Origin: Epichloe hybrida
Taxonomy: Eukaryota > Ascomycota > Sordariomycetes > Hypocreales > Clavicipitaceae
Assembly: GCA_019022495.1 (NCBI GenBank)
Contig: JAFEKR010000001.1
Coordinates: forward strand, 248,001-312,000
Direction: 5' to 3'
DNA: 64,000 nt
The notes beneath the pieces are model-generated. The model made no database searches. It saw only the letters and a program-made list of their open reading frames with translations, and was not told the DNA's origin. The position numbers were made by a program, and so were the translations under genes. Shown piece by piece: positions 20,926-32,592 of this stretch (position 1 is its first letter; each line of letters starts with the position of its first letter).

Positions 20926-22762
20926 CAGTCCACCCCCTGTTTGATTTTACACATCTACAAGCCCCACATAGGGCACCTGTGAAGTCAGCTACTAATAGTT
21001 GCCCGCAGCTATGTTAAGGGGGTCCGTGCGTCTGGCACACAAAAAAAAACACCATTAAGCAAAAGAGTCACAATAACTGTTTTTTTAAAACGAATTTCTA
21101 GAATTAGATAGAATTCTATAAGTAGTAATATAAAGCATTATAGGAAATTATATATAAACACTATACTTAACTATATTACTAAAGATGCTTATATTATAGT
21201 AAAATTTCTTCTTATATATTCCTACTCCTATATAATTTTTCTTCTCTTCTCTTTATAATAGTTTAATAGCTTCTAAGGCAAAAAGCTACTTAGCCTTAAT
21301 TACTATAGATATTACTTCTAGCCTAGCTATATACTTCTCCCTTATAAATTACCCTAAGCCTTAATATTACTCTTAGTAAAGGTATATCTAGCTAAGTAAG
21401 TTAGATATCTCTTAAAGCACTTCTTAACCCTATACCTAGCCTTAAATACAATAGGCTACTAAGCTTTGATTTTAATACCTTTAATACTACCTATAAGGCC
21501 TTACTTTCTTTAATACTTTTACTTAGTAAGCTCTCTATATTATAGCTTTTTTCCCCTTCTAGCTCTTCTAATAATAATAACCCCTTTAAAGTTATATAAG
21601 TAAACAAAGAGGCTATGAATAACTAGTATATTCCTATACCTTTAATACTCTTAAAGTTACACTAACTCTTTAAATAGCTATAAGGAGCTTAAAGAAATAA
21701 TAAATTATTACTACTAAGCTAAAAAGAAAAGCATAATAATACTTAAGGAGTAAATTATTATTAAGACCCTTTACTTACTTACGCGCTTTATAGTTACTAA
21801 GATTACTATAATACTTAATATTTCTTAAGGGTAGGTTTACTATATAATTACTTACTAAATATTACCTTATTATAAAAACTCTAGCTAGCTACTTATAATC
21901 CCTCCTAAAGTATAAGAGTAGCTAAAAGTAGCCCTCTAAACACCCTTATAATTAAAGCATTTTTAAATAGTAAGATAGCTTTATAATAACCTTATCTTCT
22001 TAAACCTATACTCTAAGAGAGCTATATCTATAGCTTTAGCTAATCTTAGTAGTTATAGGTAAATTTAGCTTACTAATTATAAACTTTCCTAATACATATA
22101 ATAGCTTTAACTTAAATTTACAAAACACTAGGGATACCTTATAGCTAAGGATTAGGAGAATTAGATTTAGTTTAATAAGACTTAGGTTAATAGAATTTAT
22201 AATAGTAAGAAGTTTATAATAATCTTTAAAGGTAAGTAGTAGCTTTCCTATTATTTTCCTATCTTACTAATAAGGATATTATAGGTAAGGATATTAATAA
22301 ATTTAGTAAGTTAAGAATATAAGCTAATAGCTAGATATTCTAGGCCTACTTTACTAGTAAATAGAAAGGTATATACCTAATTTAGGAGAAGAAATAGGGT
22401 ATAATAACTTTAGAAATATACTCTAAGCGAATTTTACTACTATTACATGATTTCTAGCTTTAGATACCTTATTATAAAATCTAGCAGGATAATACACTAT
22501 TACACTTAGTAAAAAACACCTAGGAAGAGATTAACACTATATTTAATAGCAAGGAATTTATTTAGTAGCTACTATATAGCGCTAACCTTAACCCTATAGA
22601 ATATATATAGGTTTAGATAAAATATTAGATTAATTTAAAGCATCCTATTAATTAACCATATAGTAAGGTGCTATATAAGGTTATTTTAAAGGCTTAGAAG
22701 GCTATGCCACCTGAATTTTTAAAGAAATTAGTGTATTTAATACCTTATAGGCTTATAGCTAT

Positions 22763-23029
22763 TGTCACGACTGTGTTCAGGGAGATATAAACGGAGTAAA
22801 GGCTAAGGTTCTTAGTTATAGCTAGAGAGCTACTACTTAGGGGTAGGTGCATAAAGGTCTTAAACTCTAACCTCCTACATCTCTTATAGGTAGTTCTTAT
22901 CTAAATACCTTACTACATACACGTGGCTATCTTATAGCTACTTAGTAATTTGCAAAACCTAAGGCTTATCTAAGGGCTCTAATATATAACTATCCTATCC
23001 ATAGCCCCTTAGCCTCCATGCTCCTAACA
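22763..23029 (-). repeat. 3' LTR of the chromovirus (left copy)
   Basis: This 267-bp LTR begins TGTCACGACTGTG and ends GCTCCTAACA, preceded by the GCTAT duplication. It matches 30308-30574 throughout, apart from transitions. Confidence 0.9.
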
Positions 23030-26000
23030 TACTACCCCCCTAATATATAATTATCCTTAATTAAAAAGAGCTACTTAGCCAGTGTGTGTATACTACGCAT
23101 AACCCATAGCAATGCCTATATTACTAGCTGTACTATTAGTGCGTAGTATTATATTCGCTTTAAATAATAAGATAGACGTTACGGGGTCCTAGGTAATCCT
23201 TCTTATGACCTCTAGATTATAAATAGCTATATACTTACTACTTTATTACCTCTAATGTATATACCTCTATTTAGTAAGTTACTAGCACTAAGTAGACAGG
23301 CTGCCTATATTAAATTTTATAATTAGGTTAAATAGACAGGGTAATACACGCTATTTAAAATAAATAACTTCTTATCTAATATTAGGGATATTATATTAAT
23401 CTCGCTAGGAGTTCGTAGCTAGCATGCGTATTTACTAGTAATAACTATAACTATAAATATTATAATTCCTAGATTAGCTGCACATAGCACGTAAATTACT
23501 TAGGGATCTAAGGCTAATATAAAAGAGGCCTACTTTCCCCTACTTCTACACACTTTTCTTCCCTTTATATCCTCCCTTAGTATTATAAGTTACCCTTACC
23601 TATAAGCTAGTAGCTTTATAGCTTCTCTTATAGTAGTTACTAATATCCTATAGCATTACTTTATTATCTATATTTACCCTTATCTAAAACACCTAAATCC
23701 TCTTAAACGCTAAAAGGTTAGTTACTTATCTTTTACTTATAAGTTTCTTATAGTGTATTACTACTAACTTACTAGTAGTTAATAATATCTTTAACATAAG
23801 CTACTACTCCACTACTATTACCTCCCTCTAGTAAGAAGAATTCCTTAATATCTTCTTTAAAGTCTCCTAGTAAGAAGTATATAGCTTTAAAAATCTTAAT
23901 ATAAGTATAATATCTCTACCCCCTAGCGCTTACCTTACTAACTTATAGCTAGTAGTGCTAGTAAAATAAAGATTCCTTATATCTACTATATATAGTAAGT
24001 TATAATATAAGCTATTATACCTAAAGATAGTAATAGCGCGGAGTTATAATATATTATTAAGGGTAAATCTATCCTAACCTAATATACTAATTCTCTAAGT
24101 ATAACTTCACTACTATCTCACTATATATTACTCCTAACTTATATAAATAACTTAATAAAATACGCCTATTATATATGTAATAATAAGGACTACGCTAGGG
24201 TTTATCCTCCCTTTCTTACTACTAATATATATACTAACACACTACTAGTATCTTACTTAGTTTACCTAGTTATACTATATACTCTTTAAGTGTATTAACG
24301 CTTATAGTAATCCTAAAGATAATCTATACTTTCTTAATAATATATATATCTCTTATTTCTATAACTTAGTTACTACTAATATACTACTAGTATCTAATAC
24401 GCGTAAAACGCAAACTTTATAATACACTCCTAACTACTAAAAATACTAATAAGCGTAGTTAGGTAAGGCAGGCGTAACTTATAGTAAAAGTTACACATAA
24501 GGCTAATGCTAATAAATAAGTTACTATATTACTACTTAATAATACTATTAATCTAGAAGTCTAGATTAATATTTCTAATAGCTTATATTTTATTATATAA
24601 AACCTTCTATCTATACGTATTTCCACGCTCTAGTTTATAGCTTTACTAACTTACTAGTAGCTTACTACTAACATATTTACGCTTCCTGCTTATATTAGGC
24701 CACTAGACCTCCCTAGCAAGCTTTATACGTATATGTATAAGGAGGGGGATTTCTCTAATAATAAGAACAAATCCTCTGCCCCTATTAGCATAGGTAAGAA
24801 TACTAGGGGCTAGGCAGGTGATGTATTAATAGAATAATTAGTATAAAGTAGCTATAAGTTAGGTTTCTAAGAATTTATCTGGATTTTTTTTGTATATTAC
24901 TACTACTATCTAAACTCTACTAAATATAACTCTATATCCGCAAACTAGCTACTTAGTTACCGCTTATAATCCTTAATAATATCTATTATAATAAAATCTC
25001 TTTTCTTTACCTAAGAGTTCTCTAAAGCATTATAGCCCTTCTATTTAACTAGGTATTTCTAACGTCTCCTATTATAACAATGTAATATAATTCTTTTAAC
25101 TTTAAACTCCTGCTTATTATCCGCAACATTCTCTTATAGCAAGGACGCATCTTCTACGTTAGTTAGATCCCCTATAAATGGTTCGAGATTAGTAATATTA
25201 AAAATATTATATAGTTATATACTAGGTAGTAGCTTTAGTTAGTATACTAAACTATAAGTCCTAATTACCTTTTTAATTTTATAAGGGCCTAGGTACTTTA
25301 CACTTAGCTTCCTACTAGGTTACTATAAGTTAATATTCTTTATAAATAATAAAATATAGTCGCTTACTTTAAACTTCATTAGGGTCCGCTTCTTATTATA
25401 GTATTTTATATACTAGGCCTATAAGTTACTTAGAAGCTACTTAATTACTACGTGTCTATCTCTTAGTGTAGTAGCATAAGTCTCTACCTAGTTATTTACT
25501 ATAGGGATATCTATAACTACTTACTATAGTTCCCTAGGGTTATAGCCTTATAGCACCTTAGCTAGGGTGTAGTTATAAGTTAAATAAATACTTGTGTTAT
25601 ACGTAAACTATACTATTAAAAGATTATTAGCCTAATTAGTCTAATTAAAGCAAGCAAAGGCTCTTAAATAATACTCTAAAACTTAGTTTAAACATTCTAT
25701 TTAACTGTCTATTTACAAGTAAAACGTAGTACTTAGTTACCACTTAGTCATAATAAGATAGCAGAAGGTTATCTAAAACCCGCTAGTAAAAGTCAAACCA
25801 TAGTCTATAATAATACCTTCTAGGGCGCTATAATCCCTAAAAACATACTCTAGGAATATAGTAGCTAACCTATTGCTAGTTATTTGTGTTAAAATAGGGA
25901 TATAGATACTATATTTCGTGAAATAGTCTATAATAACTAAGATCGCATTATAGGTCTGATTTGCGTCTTTTATAGGTGGTAGCCCTATAATAAAATCTAT

Positions 26001-29000
26001 TAACAATTCTTAAAAAGGCTAATTAGGCACTAGTAGCATAGCTAGCTTGCTATATAGTTTATAATACCTTAGCTTTAAAGTCTAATAGCTTACGTAAGTT
26101 TGTATATATAACTTAGTATCTTTCTTTATTATTAGCTAGTAATACTAACTTATAATCTAATAGAGGGTCCTACTAACTCCCTAGTAGCCTACTACTAGGT
26201 TATTATAGGTAAGTAGTAAAATTTCCTTTCTTATACTTACTAGAACAAAAACTCTATTTTAAAACATTAATAGCTTAGAGGGCCTAATAGACTATATCTA
26301 TAATGCTTTAAGGTTACTACTCTTAAGCAGCTTCCTATAACCTATAGTAAAGTTATTACCTTACTATACTTAAAATAATATAACTTAAATTAGAGTCTCT
26401 AATTCTATATATATAGGACACGTATTATATATAAACTTAGAAGAGGTTCGCTAGACTACCTATATTCTTACTATAACACTACTACAAGTAGCTAGCTTAT
26501 AGTATGCTTTTAGACTTATAAATAAATTATAGCTAAGCAGCGTTTTAAGAGGGCACTTACGCTACTTACTAACTACTAACCTAGCTAGACTCCTAACCTA
26601 TAGGCTCACTAGACTTATAGAAACATTAGAAAACACAGATAAGGCATGATCTTACTACTCATAATAAGCAGACCTAGTTAGCGTATTACTCACAGGCTTT
26701 ATAAGACTATTAGGTTTCTTAATAATATAATAAAGTTATATCTTCTTAAAACCCTAGAGGCTTAAATAGCCCTTATAGTACTCTTATAATAAACTATTAA
26801 CTACACTAAGTAATATAACCTTAGGGCCTGCGACTACACTATTGTATATATAGCGCCCTTACTACTTAGTATTTAAAAACTTAGCTAAGAAGTTAAGTAG
26901 CTATAAGAATATAGCCTCTGCCCTATGCTCCTTACTAATATAATTTACTCTTCTAAATAGGGTATTAGCAGGGTTTAGCTTACCTATATAATATTTAATC
27001 CTAAAATTAAATAAATAAAGCTTATCTAATACTATTACTTACCTACTAGATAGCTTTAGCTTTATAGCTAGGTACTTGTAATTTAAATAGTCTATAATAA
27101 CTATAATCTAATAAGTTAAATACATAAGGTAATATCTCTAGGCTTAAAATACCTCTTAGATTACTAATAACTTAGTATTTAGGGTTAAGTAATAAAGTTT
27201 AATATTAGTTAACTTCCTTAAAAAATACACTACTAGGTGCTAGCTACCTAGTACTAACATTATAAGTATAGCTCTAATCACGTAACTAGATGCGTCTATC
27301 TCTACTCTTAGCGGATAAAGTAGGTTAAAGTGCACTAAGATTAGTACCTCCTAGAACTTCTTTTAGAGTTCTCTAAATACTATAAGTTTACTAAGCTCTA
27401 GCTTAAACTCCACTAGTTAAATACCCTTTAGATAGTTCGTTAGTAAGACTACTACCTTACTATACTATTTTATAAAGCATTAGTAAAACCCTATAAACCT
27501 AAGGAATAATTAAATATCAAATACGCTACTAGGTATTAGCTAGGTTACAATAGCTTTAACCCACAACGGTTCTATCTTAATGCCCTTCTTAGATATAATA
27601 AAACCTAGGAACTTTACCTTTATAACCGAAAATTAGCACTTTTCAAGGTTAATGTAGAGGTTAGCATCCTAAAGTCACCCTAGTACTCTTTTAACATGCT
27701 CTATGTGTCTTATAGGGTCACTACTATATATTAGGGTGTCATTAAGGTAAACAATATAGAATTTATCCACAAGCCCCTTAAAAGCATTATTAATATATTC
27801 CTAAAAAGTAGCTAGTGTATTCACTAACCTAAACGGCATCACAAGATATTCAAAGTGCCTATAGTAGCAACAGAATGCTATCTTCTACTCATCGCCCTCG
27901 CGGATACGTAGCTAGTAGTATACCTCTTAAAAATCTAGTAACGTGAAAATCTTTGCACTTGCTAATTAATTAAGGATTTTAGAGATTAGTGGCAAAGGGG
28001 CCTTATTTTTAATGGTAATCCTATTAAGGCCCCTATAATCCACATAAAGCCTTAATTTCCCTAATTTTTTCAGAATAAATAAAATTAGGGCTCTTACTAG
28101 GCTTATTAATCTTCTAATCCACCCTTTCTCCTACGCACTTACTAGGTACTCCCTAAGCACTTCCAGCTCTTTTTTAGCTAGGTTATATATAAGTCCCTAG
28201 GGCAGTTATTTTCCCTCTTCTAATTTAATTATATAAGTGTAACCACCTAATTCTAGGAGCTTGCTAGCTAGCTCCTTTAAAAACATATCTACGAATTTCA
28301 CGTACTCTTCTAGAATCTACTACAGGGGTGTGTTACTATCTATCTCTTATATAGGCGCTACTAATTCTTCATAAAACACTACCTAGAGCGCTATTATGCT
28401 TCTTAGTTTTTTCTTCTTTAACGCATAAGCATGTTCTACTACTATTACTATAACTATACTGTAACTTAGGTTATTGCTTATTATATTACCTATTAGTGAA
28501 TTTTTATTAGTATCTTCTTCTATTACCTCTAGGTTAACTACCTTAATCTTTAGTAATGCTAGTAATAGTGTAATAGAAGACTACTTTACTACCTTGTGAA
28601 GTTATTACTTACCTATAGCAAAAGTAATATAATCCTAGGTTATTAGAAACCTCTAGAAACCCTACTTCTAGTCTATTACTATAGGTTTATATTCTAGGGT
28701 CTAGTCTATCCCTAGGAGCATTCCCTCTCCTATATTAGTAATATAATAGCTAACTTAGTAAACCTTTATATAGCCTATGCTATCTTTTACCTTAACTAGT
28801 TTACATAGGATTCCCTAGTGTAGGATCTTATCCTTGCTTATGCTTTCTAGTATTATCTCTGTTTTTTCTATATTCTTCTAATCCTATTTTAATAATAATT
28901 TAGGGTGGATTATCAAATATTCCACGCCTATATCAAACAGCGCTAGCACTACTAACTAGCAGTTATCTTGCTATAAGGATACTTGCATTCTTATTCTCTT

Positions 29001-30307
29001 ATCTATAGGTTTTTTTATAGTAAGACTATTATCCTAGGCCTAAGCTAAACTAATTAAAATCTTATTTAGGTCTAAGGTTTTATTGCTACTATTCTTATAC
29101 TTCTTAGTAGTATACTTATTACTTTTATAAATTAAGTAGTTTACTATATTATATCTATTTAAACTATATCTAGAACTACTATATTTAAAGTACTTAAATA
29201 ATCTCTAGCCTATGCTAGGTTACTATAAGCTTTACTATAAGTTATTTACAAGGGAGCTAAAGCATTATCTCTTATTACTCCTACCCTCCTTATTGTGGTT
29301 TCTATTATAATTACTTAATATAGATATTATTATAACTTTAGCCTTTTTTCCTTAACCCTATAAGTAACTCTAAGATATTAGGAACTCTTAGCTAACTATA
29401 TACTTTCTTATAGCGTTATTTAAGCTATTTAGAAAAATTATTATTCTTAAGCGCATAGGGATTTAGTTAGGTAATTCCGCTTTTACCTTTATCTAAAGTC
29501 TTAGAAAAGATTAAAAAGACTAATTACTCTTTTACCTAAGATTTAGTAGTATCCTAGTGGCTTCTAAGCACTATATATCTTTATCTATTACTCTAGTGTT
29601 TAGCTAGGATACAAATCCATCCTAGGTGTAAGCTAAGTAGTTAACTAACCTATTTACTATTATATAACGTATTTACTATTACTTTATATTATTAGCTAAG
29701 TAGCTACTAGTATATACTACCTTTATTTTATTATCCTAAAAGGTTCTTAGGTCTAGCTTAAATAGCATGTTTAAATCTGCTAGGTATGCCTATAAATTCT
29801 TATAGGTATTACCTTTATATATAAGTACCTTATACTATATCTTAATAAAGCTTTATAAGTATGTATTTACTATAAACTTAGTATTAGGTAGGAAGTCTAG
29901 GAATAAGGGAATTCTCTATATATTTATCTAAGGGGTAATTATAAGTCCTCTGCCTAATCTAGCTAATTATAAGTCTGCTTTTATTTCCTTAAGCTACGCT
30001 TCTATATCTAAGATCTCCTTTCTTATATAAGTATTTTATAGCTTAGCTTATATAACCTTATATTACCTCTATAGCTTATCTAGATTATTATTATTACTAG
30101 ATTTAGCATTACTATATTAGTTAGGTAGTGTTTACTATACTCTCTTATATTCTATAGTTAAGGTATTCTAGTTACTACCTAGGCGCTATAGAGTTAGGGC
30201 TTTCTTACTAGGTAGTATAGGTATGTTTTAGGTAAATATTCTATGGCTCCTTTATATTTAAATCTAGCTAATAGTTTATTTTCCCTAAAGGGTTTAAGAG
30301 TTTAACT

Positions 30308-30574
30308 TATTATAACTATATTTAAGGAGATATAAATAAAGTAAAGGCTAAGGTTCTTAGTTATAGCTAGAGAGCTACTACTTAGGGGTAAGTGTATAAA
30401 GGTCTTAAACTCTAACCTTCTATATCTCTTATAGGTAGTCCTTATCTAAATACCTTACTACATACACGTAGCTATCTTGTAGCTACTTAGTTATCCGCGG
30501 AACCTAAGGCTTATCCGAGGGCTCTAACATGTGACCGTCCCGTCCATGGCCCCTTGGCCTCCGTGCTCCTAACA
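30308..30574 (-). repeat. 5' LTR of the chromovirus (right copy)
   Basis: This 267-bp copy is followed by GCTAT. Its left end is more RIP-altered (TATTATAAC for TGTCACGAC) while its right end is less altered than the left LTR (for example CCGTCCCGTCCATGG against CTATCCTATCCATAG), so the two LTRs mutated independently after insertion. Confidence 0.9.
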
Positions 30575-30771
30575 GCTATTAAGGAGGCACTTGGTAAATA
30601 CACACACTACTAAACGCTACTAAAAGGTACTTTTTTTTTCTATTAATTTACTACTGAATTAATATACTTCGCGTTCCCACTTAGTGCTACGCTAATCCTC
30701 AACTTAACACATAATAGGCCTGCTGCCCCTGGTCATGTACTCGTGTAAAATCAAACAGGGGGTGGACTGTA

Positions 30772-31387
30772 CAGCTTGAGGGCCAGTGGGGCCCCCACAG
30801 CCCCCGCCACAAGGTCAGTGACCGCGTACAATGTACGCGTTGCTTATCTAAGCTAATCAATAAGTCTTCTATGTACATAGATAAATTTCACTTTTATCCC
30901 ACGTGCTTTGGTGTGGGTTGAACTCACGACGCTTCACTCTTTCACATCATGGCCTTCCACAAACGAAAGAACAGTCTGGTCGCGGTGGATATGACTGTTT
31001 TCGACGAATCCACAGGAAACTCTGTGAGGCGCGCCTTCGCACAAAACGGGACACAGCCACGTCAGGATACCATGCGCCAGACCGTTTGAGGAGTTTATAC
31101 AAGTCATAATGTATTTGTATCGGACTGTAGACCTCGGCAAGTGGATAGATGGAGCATTTCGCACCAAAAAACACGAGGACAACCAAAAACTCAATGACGC
31201 GTGATGTGACCTCTGGGCCCAAGCAAATCATGCAAACAACCCCGATATGTAATGGCGCCTCGGAAATTGATACCACCCGTTGCCAGTTGGCAGCCTACTA
31301 GTATATATACACTGTGGGTAGCCTTCGACATAACCTCAGCATTTTTTTTTGGAAAAGAAAAAAAAGAAGAACAAGAACAAGATAGCA
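30772..31387. promoter_or_regulatory. Intergenic DNA and leader of the ICMT-like gene
   Basis: The sequence is GC-balanced just outside the mariner end. A tRNA 3'-half-like word lies at about 30897-30935 on the minus strand (GTCGTGAGTTCAACCCACAC), without matching 5' half. A GTATATATAC box lies at about 31300. An A-rich leader (31355-31385) precedes the ATG. No other gene is seen. Confidence 0.45.
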
Positions 31388-32080
31388 ATGGCGTCCCTGT
31401 CCGCCATCTCTTTCGCCATTGCCACCACCCTCGCCGGGTATCTCGCATCGCTCTGCCTCACTCCTCCCAATCCCAGTCCCAGCCAGGAACGGGGCAAGGA
31501 CAGCATTGGCTTCTTCGTCAACCATCCCGCCGTCGTCCTTTGCTCCCGCCTTATCCCCTTTGGCTTCAGCTTGCATCACGCCGTCCTTGCCATTCTGCTG
31601 AATAGCCATGGCCCCGCAGCATTTCAACACGTCCCGCTGAATCCCCATCTTTTCGGATGGACGTGGGCCTCGTCAATGGGCCTCTTGTTGATATATTTCG
31701 GAGCAACGCTACGACTCGCTGCTTTTGGTGCTCTAGGAAGCCGCTTCACCTTTACCCTGACGCAACCCGATGAGCTGAACACGACGGGAGTGTACGCCTA
31801 CGTCCAGCACCCGAGCTACACGGGACTTCTGCTCGTACTCATCCCTTTCCAGTTGCTATTTTTGCGATGGGACGGATGGCCCGCGTACTGGATCCCGCGG
31901 AGCATTCTTGACAGCCTGCATGGCTGGGGACTCGTGTGTTATGCGGCGATGGCCGTCTTGAGTGCCATGCTGCTGAAGTTGCGAATCTCCGAGGAGGAAG
32001 CCCTGTTGAAGGAGGTCTTTGGTAAGGAATGGGTCGTCTGGAATAGGCAAACCAAGCGATTCATCCCAGGTCTTTTCTAA
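31388..32080 (+). CDS. ICMT-like membrane methyltransferase
   Basis: This is an intronless frame of 230 residues from ATG 31388; an in-frame ATG at 31349 would add only a poly-Lys stretch, so the downstream one is preferred. Hydrophobic segments lie near residues 5-22, 45-65, 85-108, 135-155 and 180-200. The signature GVYAYVQHPSYTGLLLVLIP matches the SAM-binding GxYxxVRHPxYxG motif of isoprenylcysteine carboxyl methyltransferase and related phospholipid methyltransferases. The C-terminal E-E-x-L-L-K-E-V-F-G-K-E-W block is also typical. Such enzymes methylate the prenylated C-terminal cysteine of CaaX proteins at the ER. Whether this is the STE14 orthologue or one of the related paralogues common in fungi cannot be told from the sequence alone. 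Confidence 0.82.
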   Translation: MASLSAISFAIATTLAGYLASLCLTPPNPSPSQERGKDSIGFFVNHPAVVLCSRLIPFGFSLHHAVLAILLNSHGPAAFQHVPLNPHLFGWTWASSMGLLLIYFGATLRLAAFGALGSRFTFTLTQPDELNTTGVYAYVQHPSYTGLLLVLIPFQLLFLRWDGWPAYWIPRSILDSLHGWGLVCYAAMAVLSAMLLKLRISEEEALLKEVFGKEWVVWNRQTKRFIPGLF

Positions 32081-32592
32081 AAGGGATATGTAGTCCGTAT
32101 GCACCATGTGGTGTTGAGGGCTGGGTGTCGATGAGGACCGGGTTTCTTCGGCGGGGACATATACTCTGTTCATAGATGGCAGATTCAAATGGAAGATACA
32201 GATTTGTGTGATGTCATTGTGTGTATTCAAACCAATCCTTCGTGAGTACTCCGTGCTCCGTAACATGCCATGCCCTCCCTTCAACAACAACACGCAGGCC
32301 TCGGGTCCACTTTTTGTGTGAGGCGGAACCTCCATCTGGCTCTTACTAATAAGTTGAGTAAGTTAATACTATTTTACATCTCCATCACATTCACTGTATC
32401 GGCTCTTTCCATTTGATTCGCAATCGGCCGTTGAAACCATACATTTGGTTGCTTTCCGCCAACAATCTCATGCGCACGCACGTCTGTCTACATTGGAACA
32501 AAGCATCGTTCACACGTCGCATCTCAGACCTGCCGGAAAGTTGAGCCATCCCTTGACAAGAACATGTTTTCTGCCAACCGCCCTTCTTCATC
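32081..32592. promoter_or_regulatory. Intergenic region between the ICMT-like gene and REX3
   Basis: This stretch holds the 3' UTR of the upstream gene and the promoter of the next. A TACTCCGT followed by GCTCCGTAAC lies at 32247-32264. No gene is recognised. Confidence 0.4.

Larger units (their letters stand above)
22763..30574 (-). mobile_element. Ty3/gypsy chromovirus, complete but RIP-inactivated
   Basis: Two 267-bp LTRs flank the element, and GCTAT is duplicated on both sides (22758-22762 and 30575-30579). The left LTR starts TGTCACGAC and ends CCTAACA; the right one starts TATTATAAC, the RIP version. The coding strand is minus. Reverse transcriptase is recognisable at about 27700-27890, with the catalytic YxDD changed to YLND. 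An integrase core sits at 25773-26006 (LIDFIIGLPPIKDANQTYNA, IDYFTKYS, GLTFTSGF). A chromodomain lies at about 24966-25070, reading YLVKxKGYNALENSx with TAG in place of the TGG tryptophans. A purine-rich tract (AGGGGGG, minus strand) abuts the left LTR, as for a 3' polypurine tract. gag should lie near 28900-30200 but is too eroded to read. Confidence 0.9.
20926..30769 (+). mobile_element. Tc1/mariner-type transposon, RIP-degraded, split by a gypsy element
   Basis: The ends are inverted repeats of at least 27 bp starting CAGTCCACCCCCTGTTTGAT at 20926 and ending with the reverse complement at 30769. Each is flanked by TA (20924-20925 and 30770-30771), the Tc1/mariner target duplication. A decayed plus-strand transposase runs from about 21200 to 22762. 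Near 22480-22620 it shows QDNTPLHLVKN and SANLNPIEYI, the second and third catalytic regions of DDE transposases (NPIE). It continues after the gypsy insertion at 30575 with IKEALGKYTHY, a normal family ending. Removing the gypsy element and one copy of its duplication leaves about 2.0 kb, a usual size. Many TAA/TAG codons show it is inactive. Confidence 0.88.
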
